Assembly: GCF_002934455.1 (NCBI RefSeq)
Contig: NZ_PTIR01000008.1
Coordinates: 124,001 to 188,000, forward strand
Direction of reading: 5' to 3'
Length of the DNA: 64,000 nucleotides
Origin: Trinickia symbiotica
GTDB taxonomy: Bacteria; Pseudomonadota; Gammaproteobacteria; Burkholderiales; Burkholderiaceae
Shown: one piece after another, positions 43,855 to 53,458 of the stretch
How the letters are laid out: every line of letters starts with the position of its first letter
Position numbering within the stretch: position 1 is the stretch's first letter
Translations under genes and position numbers: made by a program
The notes under the pieces: generated by a model
What the model was told of the DNA's origin: nothing
The model's database searches: none
The model's input: the letters and a program-made list of their open reading frames with translations, nothing else

Positions 43855-44938
43855 GTCGATGCTCCCCGTTCTCGGGCGCAAAGTGCTCGGCAGTTGCAAG
43901 TTGCTCGTCGAGTGCGTGCGGCAGCGCCGCATAAAGATGGGCAAACATCGCGGACGCATCAGGCGGCGCAACGGAAAGGTATTCCTGAACGGCGGCTTCG
44001 ACCTGCTCGCTCGCCACCTTGGCCAGCGCTTCCTCGCGCGCTTTGTCCCATGCTCCGATATTCGTCAGGTACTTGCGCAAGCGCGCGATGGGCTCGCTTT
44101 CCCATTGATGCTGGACGATCTCGGGGTCGCGGTAGCGCGATGCGTCGTCAGCCGTCGTGTGGTCGCCGAGCCTGTAGCTGAGCGCTTCGACGAGCGTCGG
44201 CCCGTCGAAGCGGCGAGCCTTGTCCAGGGCGCGAAGGAGTGCATCGTGCACTGCAACGACGTCGTTGCCGTCCACTTGGCATCCTTCGATGCCCGCCGCG
44301 ATGGCCTTTTGCGCGAGCGTTGCCGCGGCGGTTTGCTTGGTGCGCGGCACCGAAATCGCCCATTGATTGTTGTTCACGACGAGGACGAGCGGCGCGCGCC
44401 AGACACCCGCCATATTCATCGCTTCGTAGAAATCGCCTTTCGACGTGCCGCCATCGCCGAAGATGGTCACCGCTACGCGGGGCTCGCCGCGCAGTCGAAA
44501 CGCGTAGGCCGCGCCGGCGGCATGGCAGACTTGAGTGCCGATCGGCACGCAATTCGGGAAGTCGTCGCGGGCGCGGCTGAAATTGCTGCCGCGCTCGTCG
44601 CCGCCCCAATAAAGCAGACTTTCGGCCATCGTGACGCCGCGCAACAATTGCGCGGCATGGTCCCGATACGAGGGGAAAAGGACGTCGTCCGGCCGCATCG
44701 CAGCGGCCACGCCCACGCCGATGGCTTCCTGCCCGAGTGCCGATGCAAACGTGCCGAGCTTGCCAGTGCGCTGCAGCGAGATAGCTTTGGTGTCGAATGC
44801 GCGCGTGAGCACCATTGCGCGGTAAAAGCCGACGAGCGTGGCGGCGTCTTGCGCGAATTCGGGCAACGGTTTGTTCGCGTTGCCGGCCGCGTCGAGATAG
44901 CTCGTATGGTCGACCGTAAAAGTTGCGACCGTCGTCAT
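43847..44938 (-). CDS. 2-oxo acid dehydrogenase E1 component, alpha subunit
   Basis: A 363-residue subunit. The protein has LVGFYRAMVLTRAFDTKAISLQRTGKLGTFASALGQEA, PSYRDHAAQLLRGV, and the thiamine-diphosphate motif from GDGG to NN in TIFGDGGTSKGDFYEAMNMAG / LVLVVNNNQWAIS. VEALSYRLGDHTTADDASRYRD is the phosphorylation-loop region of the family. The motif set is closest to PdhA-type subunits of Gram-negative branched or pyruvate complexes. The ATG at 44938 is preferred; the frame stays open upstream but without similarity. First gene of the three-gene operon. Confidence 0.93.
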   Translation of the reverse strand: MTTVATFTVDHTSYLDAAGNANKPLPEFAQDAATLVGFYRAMVLTRAFDTKAISLQRTGKLGTFASALGQEAIGVGVAAAMRPDDVLFPSYRDHAAQLLRGVTMAESLLYWGGDERGSNFSRARDDFPNCVPIGTQVCHAAGAAYAFRLRGEPRVAVTIFGDGGTSKGDFYEAMNMAGVWRAPLVLVVNNNQWAISVPRTKQTAAATLAQKAIAAGIEGCQVDGNDVVAVHDALLRALDKARRFDGPTLVEALSYRLGDHTTADDASRYRDPEIVQHQWESEPIARLRKYLTNIGAWDKAREEALAKVASEQVEAAVQEYLSVAPPDASAMFAHLYAALPHALDEQLATAEHFAPENGEHRHG

Positions 44939-45192
44939 GATCGATGTCCCAGGTCCGGGTCTTTCTTTGACTTTGCGCTGCGGCGTCAGCCGGGTTGTGG
45001 CTGCACGGGTCCGCATTCGCCTTCTCGTGCGGCTCATGGCCGCATTGAAAACGTTAGTACGTTTGGCGGTGAAAACAAGTTGGCGCAAAACCGGAGGGTG
45101 CGCGGGAGAGCATTGCAGAAACCCAAGCCGCCGCTGCCGCATACGAAACATCGATGCCGGATGCGAACCATCGGCGCCGGGCGGGTGGACCG

Positions 45193-46929
45193 TCACACAT
45201 CGGGCGGTATGCCGAGCAGTTGCAACGTCCCGCCGGCAATCGAAGCGAAGACGGGGGCGGCCACCTTGCCGCCGTAGTACGTGCGGCCCTCGGGCTCGTC
45301 GATCATGACCGCAACCACGATGCGCGGCGCGTCGATCGGTGCCAGTCCCACAAAAAGCGAGCGATATTTGCCCTTCTCGTAGCCTGTGCCCACGTGCTTC
45401 CAAGCCGTCCCGGTTTTGCCGCCGACGCGATAACCCTCGATGCGCGCCCCCTCGGCGGTTCCCCCTGGCGCGGCCGCCGCCTCGAGCATTTCGCGGATCG
45501 CCGCCGCTGTTTCGGGCGCCGTTACGCGCGGAGCAGGGCGCGCCTGCTGTCTATCGAACGAGGAATCGGATGTGGCGTCTTGATCGTCGATGACGAGGCT
45601 TGCACGCCGCAGCGTGCCGTCGCCGGCGAACGCCGTGTACGCTTCGGCGATTTGCAGCAGCGACATCGACAGGCCATATCCGTATGCCATCGTCGCTTGC
45701 TCGATCGGCCGCCAGCGCTGCCACGGTCGCATGCTGCCCGCGGCGAGGCCGGGAAACGGCAATTGAGGTGCCTGCCCGATGCCATATTCCCGATACTTGC
45801 TCCAGATACGCTCGGCCGGCAGATTCAACGCGAGCTTGGCCATTGCCACGTTGCTCGACTTCGCCACCGCCTCGGCGATCGTGATCGTTCCGTGATTCGA
45901 CGTGTCGTGAATCGTATTCGGGCCGATCGTGTAATGACCAGGCGCCGTCTCGACGAGCGTCGTCGGCTTCACGAGGCCAGCATCGAGTGCGAGCGCGACC
46001 GCGAGCGGCTTGATCGTCGAGCCGGGCTCGAACGTATCGGTCAGCGCGCGATTGCGCAATGCATGACCTTTGCGGCTCGCCTGTTGGTTGGGATCGAAGC
46101 TCGGCGCGTTGGCGAGAGCCAGGATCTCCCCGTTGCGGGCGTCGAGCACGATGGCACTGCCTGCCTGGGCGCCATGCCGGGCGAGGGCGGCTTGCAGTTG
46201 TGCGAAAGCGAGTTGCTGAATGCGACGATCGATCGTCAGCCGGACCGTTTGTCCGTTGCACGCGGGAACGGGCGGCGCGAGCTCCGAAACGATGCGGCCG
46301 AGCCGGTCGCGAATGACATCGCGTGCTCCCGCCTGTCCGCCCAACAGGGCGTTGGCGGCGAGCTCGATCCCTTCCTGGCCGTCATCGTCTATATCCGTGA
46401 ACCCGATGACGTGCGCAACCGATTCCGCTTCAGGATAAAAGCGCTTCGACGCAGCGACGTGCGTAACGCCGGCCAGTCCGAGGCGGGCGATCGAGTTCGC
46501 GGTCTGCATGTCGACGTGGCGCTCGAGCAGGACGAACGTACGCTCGGTAGCGAGGCGCCGTTCGAGCTCGGGCACGGGAAGCGCAAGCGCTCGCGCGAGC
46601 GCTACATGAGCCGAACGTTCGATGCGCCTGGGTTCGGCCCAGATTTCGTAGGTTGTCAGGCTGACGGCCAACAGCGCGCCGTGTCTGTCCACGATCGGGC
46701 CGCGCATCGCATCGAGCTCGACCGTCCTTCGATAACGCTTTTGCCCTTGCGCGACGTGGAAATCGTGCGCGACGATCTGCACCCACACTGCGCGCGCAGC
46801 GAGCACGCCGAAGGCGAGCCCCATGACCGCCATGACGAGCGTGGAGCGCCACGCAGGGACGCGTGGCGCGAGGATGGGATTTTTCTCGGGCCCTGCAAAA
46901 GGCCGTGACGTTCGTTTCTTGACCAGCAT
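45193..46929 (-). CDS. penicillin-binding protein 2/FtsI-like transpeptidase
   Basis: A 578-residue class B PBP. One membrane segment near residue 30-50 (LVMAVMGLAFGVLAARAVWVQIV) follows a basic cytoplasmic tail. RGPIVDRHGALLAVSLTTYEIWAEP is the conserved pedestal start. Transpeptidase motifs are in order: STIK near 303 (Ser nucleophile), SSN near 356 and KTGT near 503. Such proteins cross-link septal peptidoglycan. Isolated from the dcw division cluster, this is probably a second FtsI-like copy with a specialised or conditional role. Its long gap to the E1 alpha gene and opposite-side receptor suggests its own transcript. Confidence 0.92.
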   Translation of the reverse strand: MLVKKRTSRPFAGPEKNPILAPRVPAWRSTLVMAVMGLAFGVLAARAVWVQIVAHDFHVAQGQKRYRRTVELDAMRGPIVDRHGALLAVSLTTYEIWAEPRRIERSAHVALARALALPVPELERRLATERTFVLLERHVDMQTANSIARLGLAGVTHVAASKRFYPEAESVAHVIGFTDIDDDGQEGIELAANALLGGQAGARDVIRDRLGRIVSELAPPVPACNGQTVRLTIDRRIQQLAFAQLQAALARHGAQAGSAIVLDARNGEILALANAPSFDPNQQASRKGHALRNRALTDTFEPGSTIKPLAVALALDAGLVKPTTLVETAPGHYTIGPNTIHDTSNHGTITIAEAVAKSSNVAMAKLALNLPAERIWSKYREYGIGQAPQLPFPGLAAGSMRPWQRWRPIEQATMAYGYGLSMSLLQIAEAYTAFAGDGTLRRASLVIDDQDATSDSSFDRQQARPAPRVTAPETAAAIREMLEAAAAPGGTAEGARIEGYRVGGKTGTAWKHVGTGYEKGKYRSLFVGLAPIDAPRIVVAVMIDEPEGRTYYGGKVAAPVFASIAGGTLQLLGIPPDV

Positions 46930-46990
46930 CGAGGAGCGGAATTGGACCGGGAGACCCGGCGCGGCAATGAGCGCTTTCGACGATGGCGCG

Positions 46991-47009
46991 GCACCGTCGA
47001 TTTGACGGT
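46991..47009. repeat. perfect inverted repeat in the PBP/chemoreceptor gap
   Basis: CACCGTC and GACGGTG form a 7-bp stem with a five-base loop, about 60 bases upstream of the PBP start and 22 bases past the receptor stop. Two TTGTAAT copies lie just beside it. It could be a terminator without a T-run or an operator. Confidence 0.4.
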
Positions 47010-47030
47010 GTATTGTAATGAATTTGTAAT

Positions 47031-48581
47031 TCAGGCGGGCAATCTAAATCCCGAGATTGCATCGCGCAGCACGCCTGCCTGATCTTTCAGCGATTGCGCG
47101 GCAGCCGCCGCTTGCTCGACGAGCGCGGCGTTCTGCTGCGTCACTTTGTCCATTTCCCCGACCGCGCGATTGACCTGCTCGATGCCTGCGCTCTGCTCGC
47201 GCGACGCATGGCTGATTTCTTCGAGAATCTCGTTGACGCGTCGCACCGATTGCACGATTTCGCCCATCGTCGATCCGGCGTTGGCAACGAGCGCCGCCCC
47301 TTGATCGACCGTGCTCGTCGACGATTCGATCAGTGCCTTGATCTCTTTGGCCGCCGTCGCCGAACGTTGCGCGAGGCTGCGCACTTCCGAGGCGACTACG
47401 GCGAACCCGCGGCCTTGCTCGCCGGCGCGCGCCGCTTCGACGGCTGCATTGAGGGCCAGGATGTTGGTCTGGAATGCAATGCCGTCGATGACGCCGATGA
47501 TGTCGCCGATCTTCTGCGAACTCGATGTGATCTCGCTCATCGTCCGCACGACGTCGTCGACGACACTGCTGCCGCGCGTCGCGACGTCGGCGGCTTGCTC
47601 GGCAAGATGGGCCGCTTGCGAGGCGCTATCGGCGTTCAGCTTCACATTGGCCGTCATCTCGTCCATGCTCGACGCGGTCTGAACGAGTGCCGCCGCTTGC
47701 TGCTCGGTGCGTTGCGACAGGTCGATGTTGCCGGCGGCGATTTCGCTCGCCCCCACGTTGATGTTTTCGGCGCCCATGCGAACGCGCGACACGGCATCGG
47801 CGAGACCCGAGCGCATCTGCGCAAGCGCGTGCATGAGACTGCCGTGATCGTCGGACGAGACGGGCACATGCGCGGTCAGATCGCCCTCGGCAATCCGTTG
47901 CGCCGTGGAGATCGCAACCTCGAGATCGCCGCCGAGGCCGCGCCGCACGCTGCGCAGCACGAGCACCATCGCCACAGTGGCAAGGACGCCGAGCACGCCC
48001 GTGATGATGGACCAGCGGATGATCGCGTTGACGAATTCCGCATTGACGTCGTCCATATACATGCCGGTGACGAGCACCCAGTCCCACGGCGCGAAGCGCA
48101 GCGAATACGATTTCTTTTGAACGGGCGTTTCGCTGCCGGGCTTGGACCAGAGATAGTCGACGAAGCCGCCGCCTTCCTGGCTTCCCGCGCGCACGAGATC
48201 GATGAAGAGATGGTTGCCGGCGGGATCCGTGAAGTTCGCCAGGTCCTTTCCGATCAATTGCGGCTTGATCGGGTGCATCAGCATCACGGGCTTCGAGTCG
48301 TTGATCGAAAGATAGCCGTCCCGCCCGTAGCGGATGGCGGCCACTGCTTCGAGCGCCTTCTTCTTCGCATCGTCCTCGCTCATCGCATGCTGCTGCGAAA
48401 GCTCGTAGTCGCGCTTGACGATGCTCATGGCCGATTGCACCACCGACATCAGCTGCTCGCGGCGATCTTTCAGCATCGACGCGCGGTATTGCCAGACGCC
48501 GGCCACGGCAATGAGAATCAGCCCGATCCACAGCACGGCGATCATCGAGCCGAGCTTCTGGTTCAAAGTCATTTTTTGCAT
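47031..48581 (-). CDS. methyl-accepting chemotaxis protein with a Cache-type periplasmic sensor
   Basis: A 516-residue receptor. TM1 is about residues 12-30 ([18 protein letters not shown]). A periplasmic single-Cache domain spans about 35-185 ([58 protein letters not shown]). TM2 is about 188-212. A HAMP linker follows ([17 protein letters not shown]). The cytoplasmic signalling hairpin is intact: [44 protein letters not shown]. There is no C-terminal CheR-tethering pentapeptide. The ligand is unknown; this Cache group often senses small carboxylates. Confidence 0.95.
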   Translation of the reverse strand: MQKMTLNQKLGSMIAVLWIGLILIAVAGVWQYRASMLKDRREQLMSVVQSAMSIVKRDYELSQQHAMSEDDAKKKALEAVAAIRYGRDGYLSINDSKPVMLMHPIKPQLIGKDLANFTDPAGNHLFIDLVRAGSQEGGGFVDYLWSKPGSETPVQKKSYSLRFAPWDWVLVTGMYMDDVNAEFVNAIIRWSIITGVLGVLATVAMVLVLRSVRRGLGGDLEVAISTAQRIAEGDLTAHVPVSSDDHGSLMHALAQMRSGLADAVSRVRMGAENINVGASEIAAGNIDLSQRTEQQAAALVQTASSMDEMTANVKLNADSASQAAHLAEQAADVATRGSSVVDDVVRTMSEITSSSQKIGDIIGVIDGIAFQTNILALNAAVEAARAGEQGRGFAVVASEVRSLAQRSATAAKEIKALIESSTSTVDQGAALVANAGSTMGEIVQSVRRVNEILEEISHASREQSAGIEQVNRAVGEMDKVTQQNAALVEQAAAAAQSLKDQAGVLRDAISGFRLPA

Positions 48582-48756
48582 GCGCCTTCCATCGAGTAGT
48601 CGATCCGTCTGACAAATTCGTGACCCGGACGGCTGGGTCGAGAATGCGAGAAACCACTCGCACCCGACCGGCTTATCGACACCTCGCCCGTGGCGACGCA
48701 GCGGGGGAAACCCTGATTGAGGGAGCGATGGCTATAGGATTAGGGCTTGCGGCGCA

Positions 48757-48909
48757 TCAGACCGGGTCCTTGTCCGGCGGCCCTTCGGGACGCTGGGGCT
48801 CGTCGTTGTGATGGCCGGGGGGCGGCGGAACGAACGGCTCGCCCTCCGGGTCTCGCGTCGGGTCCGCGAGCGGTTCGGGGATGGGCGTGGTATGCATGTA
48901 GTAATCCAT
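48757..48909 (-). CDS. tiny proline- and acid-rich protein
   Basis: A 50-residue frame reading MDYYMHTTPIPEPLADPTRD, then EGEPFVPPPPGHHNDEPQRP and GPPDKDPV. The composition (about one third proline, many acidic residues) is non-random and resembles short hypothetical proteins found in Burkholderia. GACGAGG lies upstream of the ATG. There is no signal peptide or known domain, and it may be disordered. Confidence is limited by the small size. Confidence 0.5.
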   Translation of the reverse strand: MDYYMHTTPIPEPLADPTRDPEGEPFVPPPPGHHNDEPQRPEGPPDKDPV

Positions 48910-49050
48910 GACAGCCTCGTCAGCAAAGTGGGCTTGGCGGGAAAGCGGGCTCCTTTGGCTCAGTTATAGGGCATTCCTTGAAAGGAAACGAGACGGCTCA
49001 GAGCCACTGAGCGCTTGTCGCGCGAGCGGCCGTCGCCGTCCCATCCATGC

Positions 49051-50373
49051 TCAGTCACCAGACGAGTCGACCCAGGCCTGCAGACCGGCTTCGACTTCAT
49101 CGCCCGCCAGTTCCGCGTTGATTCGGACGTGCATCGGCAGCTCATCGGACTGGCCGTGCGTCTCGCGCAGCGCCCGGATCGTGCGGCCGGCCTCCGCTCC
49201 GCTCTCGAAGGGACCACCGTGAAGCAGCACGGTTCCGCCGCTGGACACGAGCTTGAAGTGGAAGCTGCCGTCCGACTCGCGGTACTGCCGCATCGTCGGC
49301 GGTTTCGACGATGCCGCCGCGACCGCCTTCGGTGCCGCCGGGTGAGCGGCGGCGCCAATCGAAGAAAAGCCGCGCAAACCCACCGCGTCGCGCAGTTCTT
49401 CCAGTAACGCGCGTGCGAGCGCGCGCGCCTTGTCCGCCCCCGCCAGCAAAATCTCTTCGACTTTGGCCGGCGCAGCCATCAACGATTCGTAACGTTCGCG
49501 CATCGGGGCCAGTTCACGCTCGATGCATTGGACGAGGCGCGATTTGGCTTCGCCCCAACCGAGACCGCTCGCGAGCTCGGCCCGGAATGCCGCGGATTCG
49601 TCGGCGCCGGCGAACGCCGAATAGAGCGTGAGGATCGGATTCGCATCGGGGTCCTTCGGCTCGCCCGGCAGCTTCGAATCGGTGACGATCTTCATGACGC
49701 CGGCCGAGAGCCCATCGCGTCCGCCGGCGAAGAGCGGGATCGTATTGCCATAGCTCTTGCTCATTTTTCGCCCGTCGAGACCGGGCAGAACCGCCTGTTC
49801 GCCGACGACGGCTTCGGGCAGCGTCAGCAATTCCTTGCCGTTGCCGAACAGTTGATTGAAGCGCTGCGCGATATCGCGCGTCATTTCGAGGTGCTGAAGC
49901 TGATCGCGGCCGACGGGGACTTTGTGCGCGTTGAAGAGCAGGATGTCGGCGGCCATCAGAATCGGGTAGCAAAACAAACCCATCGTCACGCCGGCATCGA
50001 TGTCCTCGCCTTCCGCTTCGTTGCTGTCCGTCGCCGCCTTATAGGCGTGCGCGCGATTCATGAGCCCCTTGGCGGTGACACAGGTCAGCAGCCAATAGAG
50101 CTCGAGCGTTTCGGGGACGTCGCTTTGCCGATAGAAGTAGGTTCGCTCGGGGTCGAGGCCCGACGCGAGCCATGCCGCGGCGATCTCGACGCGCGAACGT
50201 GAGAGGCGCACGGGATCGTCGCACTTGATGAGACCGTGATAGTCGGCCAGAAAGAAAAACGATTCGACGCCCGAAGCCGAGCTTGCCGCAATGGCAGGGC
50301 GAATTGCGCCCACATAGTTGCCAAGATGCGGAATGCCCGTTGTGGTGATGCCAGTAAGAATTCTTTGCTGCAT
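49051..50373 (-). CDS. trpS: tryptophanyl-tRNA synthetase with a C-terminal YegP/DUF1508-like extension
   Basis: Charges tRNA-Trp. The class I signatures are [14 protein letters not shown] (HIGH equivalent) near residue 10 and [13 protein letters not shown] (KMSKS) near 200. [14 protein letters not shown] and [21 protein letters not shown] are also typical. After about residue 335 the usual TrpRS end, an Ala-rich linker leads to [20 protein letters not shown] and a segment resembling one YegP/DUF1508 unit. The type resembles xanthomonad TrpS rather than the HGHYHG-type I associate with Burkholderia housekeeping TrpS. It is the last gene of the peptide/radical-SAM operon, one base after speD. 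GAGGGGG precedes the ATG. It may be a resistance copy; the sole housekeeping copy cannot be excluded. Confidence 0.93.
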   Translation of the reverse strand: MQQRILTGITTTGIPHLGNYVGAIRPAIAASSASGVESFFFLADYHGLIKCDDPVRLSRSRVEIAAAWLASGLDPERTYFYRQSDVPETLELYWLLTCVTAKGLMNRAHAYKAATDSNEAEGEDIDAGVTMGLFCYPILMAADILLFNAHKVPVGRDQLQHLEMTRDIAQRFNQLFGNGKELLTLPEAVVGEQAVLPGLDGRKMSKSYGNTIPLFAGGRDGLSAGVMKIVTDSKLPGEPKDPDANPILTLYSAFAGADESAAFRAELASGLGWGEAKSRLVQCIERELAPMRERYESLMAAPAKVEEILLAGADKARALARALLEELRDAVGLRGFSSIGAAAHPAAPKAVAAASSKPPTMRQYRESDGSFHFKLVSSGGTVLLHGGPFESGAEAGRTIRALRETHGQSDELPMHVRINAELAGDEVEAGLQAWVDSSGD

Positions 50374-50374
50374 A

Positions 50375-50734
50375 TCAACCCCCTCGTTCGCAGCGCAGTA
50401 TTTTATATCCACGCACCGCGGTCATCGCTGCGAACCTTCGAAAGAGTCTGAGCGGCTCATGTCGAGCGCCACAGGTGAATGCATCGAAGAAGGCCTTGCC
50501 TTCCTCGGGGTAGGTATGGAGGGAGACGTGCGATTCGGCGAGCAAAAGCAAAATTGTGACGCCGCTCGGGTCGAATGCGTGCTTGAGCGTGCCGAGCACC
50601 GTGACGCCTTCGGCGACGGCGGCGCTGACGAGCGCCTGCTCGAGCCGGTCCATGTCGTCGAGGATAGCGGCCGGGGTTTCCGCGATGTCGACGATGACAT
50701 GACGCCCGTATGCGAGGTAGCTGCCGTCAGACAT
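50375..50734 (-). CDS. speD: S-adenosylmethionine decarboxylase proenzyme (prokaryotic SpeH/SpeD class)
   Basis: Makes decarboxylated SAM, an aminopropyl donor. The 119-residue proenzyme has the self-cleavage site Glu-Ser in [27 protein letters not shown]. The Ser that becomes the pyruvoyl group, the processing His and the catalytic Cys are all present, so it should be active. Length is near that of Thermotoga and Bacillus enzymes. No spermidine synthase gene is nearby. It overlaps the MFS gene by 8 bp and abuts trpS, so it belongs to the peptide operon rather than to a polyamine operon. Confidence 0.92.
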   Translation of the reverse strand: MSDGSYLAYGRHVIVDIAETPAAILDDMDRLEQALVSAAVAEGVTVLGTLKHAFDPSGVTILLLLAESHVSLHTYPEEGKAFFDAFTCGARHEPLRLFRRFAAMTAVRGYKILRCERGG

Positions 50735-51956
50735 GGATTGCCATCGACTTTGCTTTCAATTTGCCCGCATAGGCGATCGACGCGACCATGATTCCGATGA
50801 TCGTAATGCTGAAGCTCGTCGAAGCATGCGAGGTCAAAGCACCGGCGAAGCCGCCCGACAATGCCTCGCCGGTGTTCGCGAGCGTCGAGAAGAGGCTGAA
50901 GTTCTTGCCGAGATTCCCGCCCGTGGAGAGCTTTTGAATATTCGTGGGCAAGATCACGTCGACGAATGCACCGAAGCTGCCGAGGATGAAACACCCGCAG
51001 AAGATGGCGGATGCGCTCGATAGGCCCGCAGGCAGCAGTGCCAGGGCGAGACCGTAAGCGAACCAGCAAAGCATCAGCGTCCGGGTGCTGAAGTCGCTGA
51101 CTATCTTGCTGCAAAGCGCGGCGCCCACGATCGCGCCGAACGCGATGGCGCTCATCGCGTAGCCGATCGCGCTCTCGCTGTAGCTGGCGCCCTTCAGCAT
51201 CGAAGGAATCAATATTCGCAACGCGGCGCCGGCGAAAAAAATGCATAGCGCCGAGCAGGCGATCGTGACAAGCAGATCGCGCGCGATCATGACTTCTCTC
51301 AGGTTTCGGAGGAAATCGCCATAGAGGCCGCGAACGGTTAGGGCTCCTGACGGTGTTTGCGGATCGGCTGCTGCCGGTTTCGGCGCGGCCAGGAGAATGC
51401 AAGCCGCCGATAGTAGGTAAGTTGCCGCGTCGAGTACCAGGACGAAGCCCGCGTTGCCTATCGCGGACAGGGCTAAGCCGCCGAGCGCCGGCCCGACGAG
51501 GCTGCCGATTTCCGCGGCCAACTGCGTGGCGCCGTTCGCGGCAGGCAGATGCTCGGTGCGCACCAGCGACCGGATAGTCCCTTGGAACGCGGGCTGGAAA
51601 AGCGTCCTGAACGACGTCATCGACATGCCGATGGCGGCGAGCGATGCGAGCCCGGCGCGGTCGTTCGCCAGCAGGACGCAGAAACAGGCCGTAATCGACA
51701 TGCGCGCGAGGTCCGCCCCGAGCATGAGCGCGCGCCGCGAAACACGATCCGACAGTGCGCCGCCGAGCGGCCCGAGGACGAGATAGGGGATGAATCGGAA
51801 GAAGTAGACGAGGCCGGCGAGCGCCACGTCGTTATTCGCCGCTTCGAGGACGGCCACAATGAAGATGAATTCGTGGACGCCGTCGCCGATTTGCGAAAGG
51901 ACGTTACCCGAGAGCAGCACGGTAAACGGGCGCTCTCGGCGAAGCATCGTGATCAT
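50727..51956 (-). CDS. MFS transporter, probable exporter
   Basis: A 409-residue protein with about 12 hydrophobic segments. MLRRERPFTVLLSGNVLSQIGDGVHEFIFIVAVLEAA is the first helix region. GPLGGALSDRVSRRALMLGADLARM contains the MFS loop 2-3 motif (G-x3-D-R-x-x-R-R). The second half repeats the pattern. It resembles the enterobactin-exporter/MFS_3 type group (drug:H+ antiporters). The ATG at 51956 overlaps the radical SAM stop in an ATGA. Its position between the radical SAM and speD genes points to export of the operon's product. Confidence 0.9.
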   Translation of the reverse strand: MITMLRRERPFTVLLSGNVLSQIGDGVHEFIFIVAVLEAANNDVALAGLVYFFRFIPYLVLGPLGGALSDRVSRRALMLGADLARMSITACFCVLLANDRAGLASLAAIGMSMTSFRTLFQPAFQGTIRSLVRTEHLPAANGATQLAAEIGSLVGPALGGLALSAIGNAGFVLVLDAATYLLSAACILLAAPKPAAADPQTPSGALTVRGLYGDFLRNLREVMIARDLLVTIACSALCIFFAGAALRILIPSMLKGASYSESAIGYAMSAIAFGAIVGAALCSKIVSDFSTRTLMLCWFAYGLALALLPAGLSSASAIFCGCFILGSFGAFVDVILPTNIQKLSTGGNLGKNFSLFSTLANTGEALSGGFAGALTSHASTSFSITIIGIMVASIAYAGKLKAKSMAIHV

Positions 51957-53377
51957 GATTGAGTCGCCGCGGAGCTGAGCGAGACGACCGGATAAAGCAG
52001 CTCGCGCTTGGTGAAGGACCGTCCGGGGTCTTGCAGCCTTTGAGCGACCAGCGCGTTCATCAGCAATTGATCGGCTTTGGGCATCAGGAAGTACATGATG
52101 TCGACATACCAGTACCACCCGAGCTTCGTCAGCGAGAGGGAGCTTTCGTCTTCCGTCACCAAGCCTTCTTGTTTGAGCTGATCGAGCTTGGCGATCACTT
52201 CGGGATGCACGCGGTGCCACTCCAGGCGTGGCTTTTCGACGTGCCCGTGGTAGGCAAGGCGGAGGACGAGCGGACGCGCGTAGTCGAGCGAATTGTCGTG
52301 CTCGCTCGTTTCGCATGGAATGGCACCATGCGCGATCTTTTCGCTGTAGGCGTTTCTGCTGTGCGTGTTCGTCGTCACGTGTCCCATCGTCGAACTGATT
52401 GCATTGACGCCGAAGCCCATCAGGTCGAAATCATGGTAGCCGTAGACATGCTCGTGATAGACGAACGAGTAGTCGTCGCTGACCACCGCGGACGTCACCG
52501 GGGCGCGCACGTATCCGTGGCCGTTGTGCGGCATGAACCCGGCATGCCGCATGAATTGATCGACGAGCACATTCATGCTGAACTTGCGCATCGCGGAAGT
52601 TGGCGCTGCCTCCGCCTGGGCGAGCTTGGCGTGAAGGCCGACTTGGGTGACGATGTTGTCGATCGGGTAGATATCGACATTCGTGGTGCCCAGCTGGACC
52701 GCCTGGGTCAGGTCCGAGATCAATTCCTCTTCGTCCTGTCCGCTCATTCCGTACAGGATGTCGAATGTCTGGAACGGGAATATCTCCTTCAGCAATACGG
52801 CCGCTTCGTGAACCTGGGGCAATGTAGCGGTCAGATCGAACATGTCTCGCCATTTCTGCGAAAACGTCTGCAGGCCGAAGCGGGGATGGGTTACGCCGAT
52901 TTCGCGCATGGCATTCGCTCGTTCGCGAGTCAGGCTCTTCACTTCGACTTCGAACGAAAACTCGCGGAGATGAGAGAGATCGAACGTATTGCGGATCAGT
53001 TCGCCGATTTCGACGATTTGATCGGGGTCGAGCAGGCTCGGTGTTCCTCCACCGAAAAATATGGCGCCGATCGGGATGCCTTTGAGATCGGCAAGATCGG
53101 CTTTCATGCGAATCTCCGAGAGCAACGAATCGAAGTAGCGATCGATGACCGTGCGTTCGGAGTACTTACCGCGCGTGAAAGGACAAAAATTGCAGATGGT
53201 GTCGCAAAACGGGATATGGAAGTAGAGCGCACGCGATCGCGCGTGCCGGTTCGCTTCGGTCCATATTTCGGAGAAGGTGCGTGTGGACCGTTCTTTTCCC
53301 TGGCTCGGGAAGAAGAAGTTGTAAATGGGAAATTGGCGATCGAACTTGACTAGGGACTGCTGACGAAGCAGGTTCAT
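51953..53377 (-). CDS. HemN-like radical SAM enzyme (coproporphyrinogen III oxidase-like)
   Basis: A 474-residue protein. The 4Fe-4S motif C-x3-C-x2-C is in YFHIPFCDTICNFCPFTRG near residue 58. AIFFGGGTPSLLDPDQI is the GGTPS SAM-binding motif of the HemN family, and FSFEVEVKSLTRERANAMREIGVTHPRFGLQTFS is the matching HemN segment. A winged-helix-like C-terminal HemN_C domain follows (EKIAHGAIP, KLDQLKQEGLVTEDESSLSLTKLGWYWYVDIMY). It departs from true HemN, whose loop has a further Cys, and lacks the CxxCxC haem-pathway context. HemN-like enzymes include methylases and alkylases of natural products. The gene starts 81 bases after the peptide gene. Confidence 0.92.
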   Translation of the reverse strand: MNLLRQQSLVKFDRQFPIYNFFFPSQGKERSTRTFSEIWTEANRHARSRALYFHIPFCDTICNFCPFTRGKYSERTVIDRYFDSLLSEIRMKADLADLKGIPIGAIFFGGGTPSLLDPDQIVEIGELIRNTFDLSHLREFSFEVEVKSLTRERANAMREIGVTHPRFGLQTFSQKWRDMFDLTATLPQVHEAAVLLKEIFPFQTFDILYGMSGQDEEELISDLTQAVQLGTTNVDIYPIDNIVTQVGLHAKLAQAEAAPTSAMRKFSMNVLVDQFMRHAGFMPHNGHGYVRAPVTSAVVSDDYSFVYHEHVYGYHDFDLMGFGVNAISSTMGHVTTNTHSRNAYSEKIAHGAIPCETSEHDNSLDYARPLVLRLAYHGHVEKPRLEWHRVHPEVIAKLDQLKQEGLVTEDESSLSLTKLGWYWYVDIMYFLMPKADQLLMNALVAQRLQDPGRSFTKRELLYPVVSLSSAATQS

Positions 53378-53458
53378 GGACGAGGCTCTCCAGTCGGAAC
53401 GCGAAGGGGGAGCGCGTGGGTTCCGCTCGTCCCCCTTCCACCGTCATCGGGCGCTTGC

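Noticed and set aside
44939-45403. N-terminal extension of the E1 alpha frame to 45403
   Set aside because: The extra residues show no similarity and overlap the end of the penicillin-binding-protein gene; the ATG at 44938 fits the family.
45154-46908. A 584-residue plus-strand open frame
   Set aside because: Antisense to the penicillin-binding protein, which has all transpeptidase motifs.
47094-48599. A 501-residue plus-strand open frame
   Set aside because: Antisense to the chemoreceptor; composition typical of a complementary-strand shadow.
48732-48926. A 64-residue minus-strand frame (MLTRLSWITTCIPRPS...)
   Set aside because: It overlaps the proline-rich small protein in another frame and has an Arg/Ser/Thr-rich shadow composition.
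51959-53353. A 464-residue plus-strand frame opposite the radical SAM gene
   Set aside because: No domain similarity, while the minus strand has the Cys cluster and GGTPS motifs.
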